Of a stretch of DNA of 64,000 nucleotides, positions 62,267 to 64,000 are shown one piece after another. Numbering within the stretch: position 1 is the stretch's first letter; each line of letters starts with the position of its first letter. A program made the position numbers and the translations under genes. The notes under the pieces were generated by a model, which saw only the letters and a list, made by a program, of their open reading frames with translations, made no database searches and had not been told where the DNA came from. Origin of the DNA: an uncultured Bacilli bacterium. Its GTDB lineage: Bacteria; Bacillota_I; Bacilli_A; RF39; UBA660. The stretch lies in NCBI GenBank assembly GCA_934131175.1, contig CAKOZD010000003.1, forward strand, positions 67,559 to 131,558, given 5' to 3'.

Positions 62267-63922
62267 CTAGATATTAATTTCTTCTACTTCAGAAGAATTT
62301 CTATATTTAAGTTCAACTATTCCTTCTCCTGCTTTTTTACCAACAACTATTCTTTTTGGAATTCCAATTAAATCCATATCTTTAAATTTAACTCCAGCTC
62401 TTACATTTCTATCATCAAGAATAACCTCTACTCCATCTTTTTTATATTTTTCATATAAATCATTGGCAACATTCATTTGCGTCTCATCCTTAGAATTAAC
62501 AACAACTATTGCAAGTTCATATGGAGCAATAACCTCTGGGAAAATTATTCCATCATCATCATGATTTTGTTCTACAATTGCTGCCATTATTCTAGCAACA
62601 CCAATTCCGTAACTGCCCATATAAACTGGCTTTAATTTATTATCTTCATCTGCAAAATAAAGTCCCATTGATTCAGAATACTTAGTACCTAATTTAAAGG
62701 TATTTCCAACTTCAATTCCGTGCTTAAAGGATAAATCATGACCACACTCTGGACATTTATCTTCTTCAGATACATTTCTAATATCAGCTACTTGTTCATA
62801 TTTAAAATCACTTAAGTTCGTATTAATGTAGTGATAATCAGATTTATTAGCACCAACTAAGAATTTTTTCATTCCTAAAAGCTCTTTATCAATAATAACA
62901 GGTATTCCTAAATCTATTGGTCCAGCAAAACCTACTGATGCTCCTGTAATCTTTTCATCCTCTTCTGGAGTTGCCATTTCAACACTAATAGCATTCAACA
63001 ATCTAGATATTTTATACTCATTTACTTCTCTATCTCCTCTAACCATAAATGCATAGAATTTATCATCAACTTTGTATATCATAGTTTTGCACGTTTTTTT
63101 AGAATCGATTCCATATTGTTCATATAAATCATTTATGGTTCCACAATTTGGAGTATGAAGTAATTCTTTTTCTTTTTCATCTTCATTTAATTTTTCACAT
63201 TCACCATGTACATCACAAATCTCTATATTAGAAGAAAAACCACAATTATCACATGTAACTACAATATCCTCTCCAATATCAGTTATTGCTTGGAACTCTT
63301 CTGAAAGAAGCCCTCCCATCGCACCTGTCGATGCTTTAACAATTCTATAGTCTAAACCAATTCTGTCAAAAATATTTTTATATGCATTAAACATCAATTT
63401 ATATGATTCATCTAATCCTTCTAAATCTTTATCAAATGTATAAGCATCCTTCATAACAAATTCTCTTGTTCTAATTAAACCATATCTACTACGAGGTTCA
63501 TCACGATACTTATTAGCCATTTGATACAAACTAATTGGCATATCTTTGTATGACTTAATCATATCACGGCATACTTCAACAAATAACTCTTCGTGTGTTG
63601 GGCCTAATACATAATCTCTACCAACTCTATCTTTTAAAGAAAACATATCATCTCCAAAAACATTTCGTCTTCCACTATCAATATAATAATCCTCAGGAAG
63701 TAAACTAGGCATAACAAGTTCCTGTGAATCAATATTATTCATTTCTTCACGAACAATATTTTCTATCTTTCTAAACACTCTTAACCCCATTGGTAAGAAT
63801 GCATAAATTCCACTACCAATTTTTTTAATCATACCAGCTCTAACCAATAAATTAGAACTAATGCATTCATCATCTTTTAAATTTTCTTTTTTAGTTACAA
63901 AATAACTTTTACTTAATTTCAT
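62267..63922 (-). CDS. proS: Prolyl-tRNA synthetase
   Basis: 551 residues, class II, bacterial type. KIGSGIYAFLPMGLRVFRKI, then GPTHEELF and YRDEPRSRYGLIRTREFVMK are motif 1-2 features; ITGASVGFAGPIDLGIPVII belongs to the editing (INS/YbaK) domain; GSYGIGVARIMAA is motif 3, and the anticodon-binding domain ends the protein. The RBS is CGAGG. The 78 bases upstream in the window show no T-box core, unlike tyrS and leuS, though a full leader could lie beyond the window. Confidence 0.98.
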   Translation of the reverse strand: MKLSKSYFVTKKENLKDDECISSNLLVRAGMIKKIGSGIYAFLPMGLRVFRKIENIVREEMNNIDSQELVMPSLLPEDYYIDSGRRNVFGDDMFSLKDRVGRDYVLGPTHEELFVEVCRDMIKSYKDMPISLYQMANKYRDEPRSRYGLIRTREFVMKDAYTFDKDLEGLDESYKLMFNAYKNIFDRIGLDYRIVKASTGAMGGLLSEEFQAITDIGEDIVVTCDNCGFSSNIEICDVHGECEKLNEDEKEKELLHTPNCGTINDLYEQYGIDSKKTCKTMIYKVDDKFYAFMVRGDREVNEYKISRLLNAISVEMATPEEDEKITGASVGFAGPIDLGIPVIIDKELLGMKKFLVGANKSDYHYINTNLSDFKYEQVADIRNVSEEDKCPECGHDLSFKHGIEVGNTFKLGTKYSESMGLYFADEDNKLKPVYMGSYGIGVARIMAAIVEQNHDDDGIIFPEVIAPYELAIVVVNSKDETQMNVANDLYEKYKKDGVEVILDDRNVRAGVKFKDMDLIGIPKRIVVGKKAGEGIVELKYRNSSEVEEINI

Positions 63923-64000
63923 ATTTACCTCGTATAATTAATCTTATAGAAATATTAATTAATTTCTATTATGATTAATCCCTTTCTATTTGTATTTTTT

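Noticed and set aside
63923..64000. Third T-box leader before proS
   Set aside because: No GGTGG core or antiterminator/terminator pair is visible in the 78 bases present; a leader could still lie outside the window.

Overview
The window is a very AT-rich, densely packed chromosomal segment of a low-GC Bacillota-type bacterium. Stop codons TAA, TAG and TGA are all used and tryptophan is TGG, so the standard bacterial code applies, not the mycoplasma code. Strong GGAGG-type ribosome sites, two T-box leaders, a cdaA-cdaR pair, FemA/B-like ligases, an LTA-synthase-like enzyme, CotF-like and Cse60-like sporulation proteins and a long mycoplasma-style tmRNA tag together suggest a deep-branching gut Bacilli lineage (RF39-like or a relative). 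That placement is inference; no rRNA gene is present.

Layout. 1-5 kb: a cut-off histidine phosphatase, a membrane-anchored propeller-like protein, and a 1098-residue protein that looks built of Clp-N-like helical repeats. 5-7.1 kb: a tyrosine T-box controlling a CYTH protein and tyrS. 7.1-10.5 kb: YtxH-type envelope proteins, a disordered protein, a lipoprotein and trmB. 10.5-13.4 kb: two FemA/B-type peptidoglycan-bridge ligases. 13.4-18.4 kb: a compact cluster of seven proteins with WXG100/LXG-like helical N termini, three small free ones and four carrying long C-terminal domains (lysozyme-like, unknown beta domain, GH73 glucosaminidase, NlpC/P60-type amidase), followed by a MurJ/SpoVB-type flippase. 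20-24.4 kb: a Fic protein, an unknown membrane protein, an LtaS-like enzyme and a cse60-like gene. 24.4-27.4 kb: a leucine T-box controlling a small membrane protein and leuS. 27.5-36.1 kb: a GH31 glycosidase, a zinc-ribbon membrane protein, a VanY-type carboxypeptidase, a small kinase-like protein, a radical-SAM protein and an SPFH/NfeD pair. 36.2-40.8 kb: an Ig-like anchored protein, fhs, then a thioester-domain surface protein with an apparent AUU start and an unusual sortase. 40.8-46.4 kb: an S41 protease, a GerS-like lipoprotein and cdaR-cdaA. 46.4-54.3 kb: a WYL regulator, an RNase R paralogue, an NlpC/P60 protein, two small CotF-like coat proteins, and HAD and Nudix enzymes. 54.5-63.9 kb: tmRNA, pflB-pflA, smpB, a CapA protein, rnr, secG and proS.

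How it fits together. Much of the window serves the cell envelope: bridge synthesis (FemA/B pair), flipping (MurJ-like), trimming (VanY-like, NlpC/P60, WXG-tagged hydrolases), lipoteichoic acid, c-di-AMP signalling and sortase display. The trans-translation set (ssrA, smpB, rnr) lies within about 7.4 kb, interrupted by pyruvate formate-lyase. The most unusual system is the WXG-tagged cell-wall hydrolase operon, which reads like a type VII secretion-dependent peptidoglycan-remodelling kit; no secretion ATPase is encoded in the window. The thioester adhesin/sortase pair and the Clp-N-repeat protein come next in interest.
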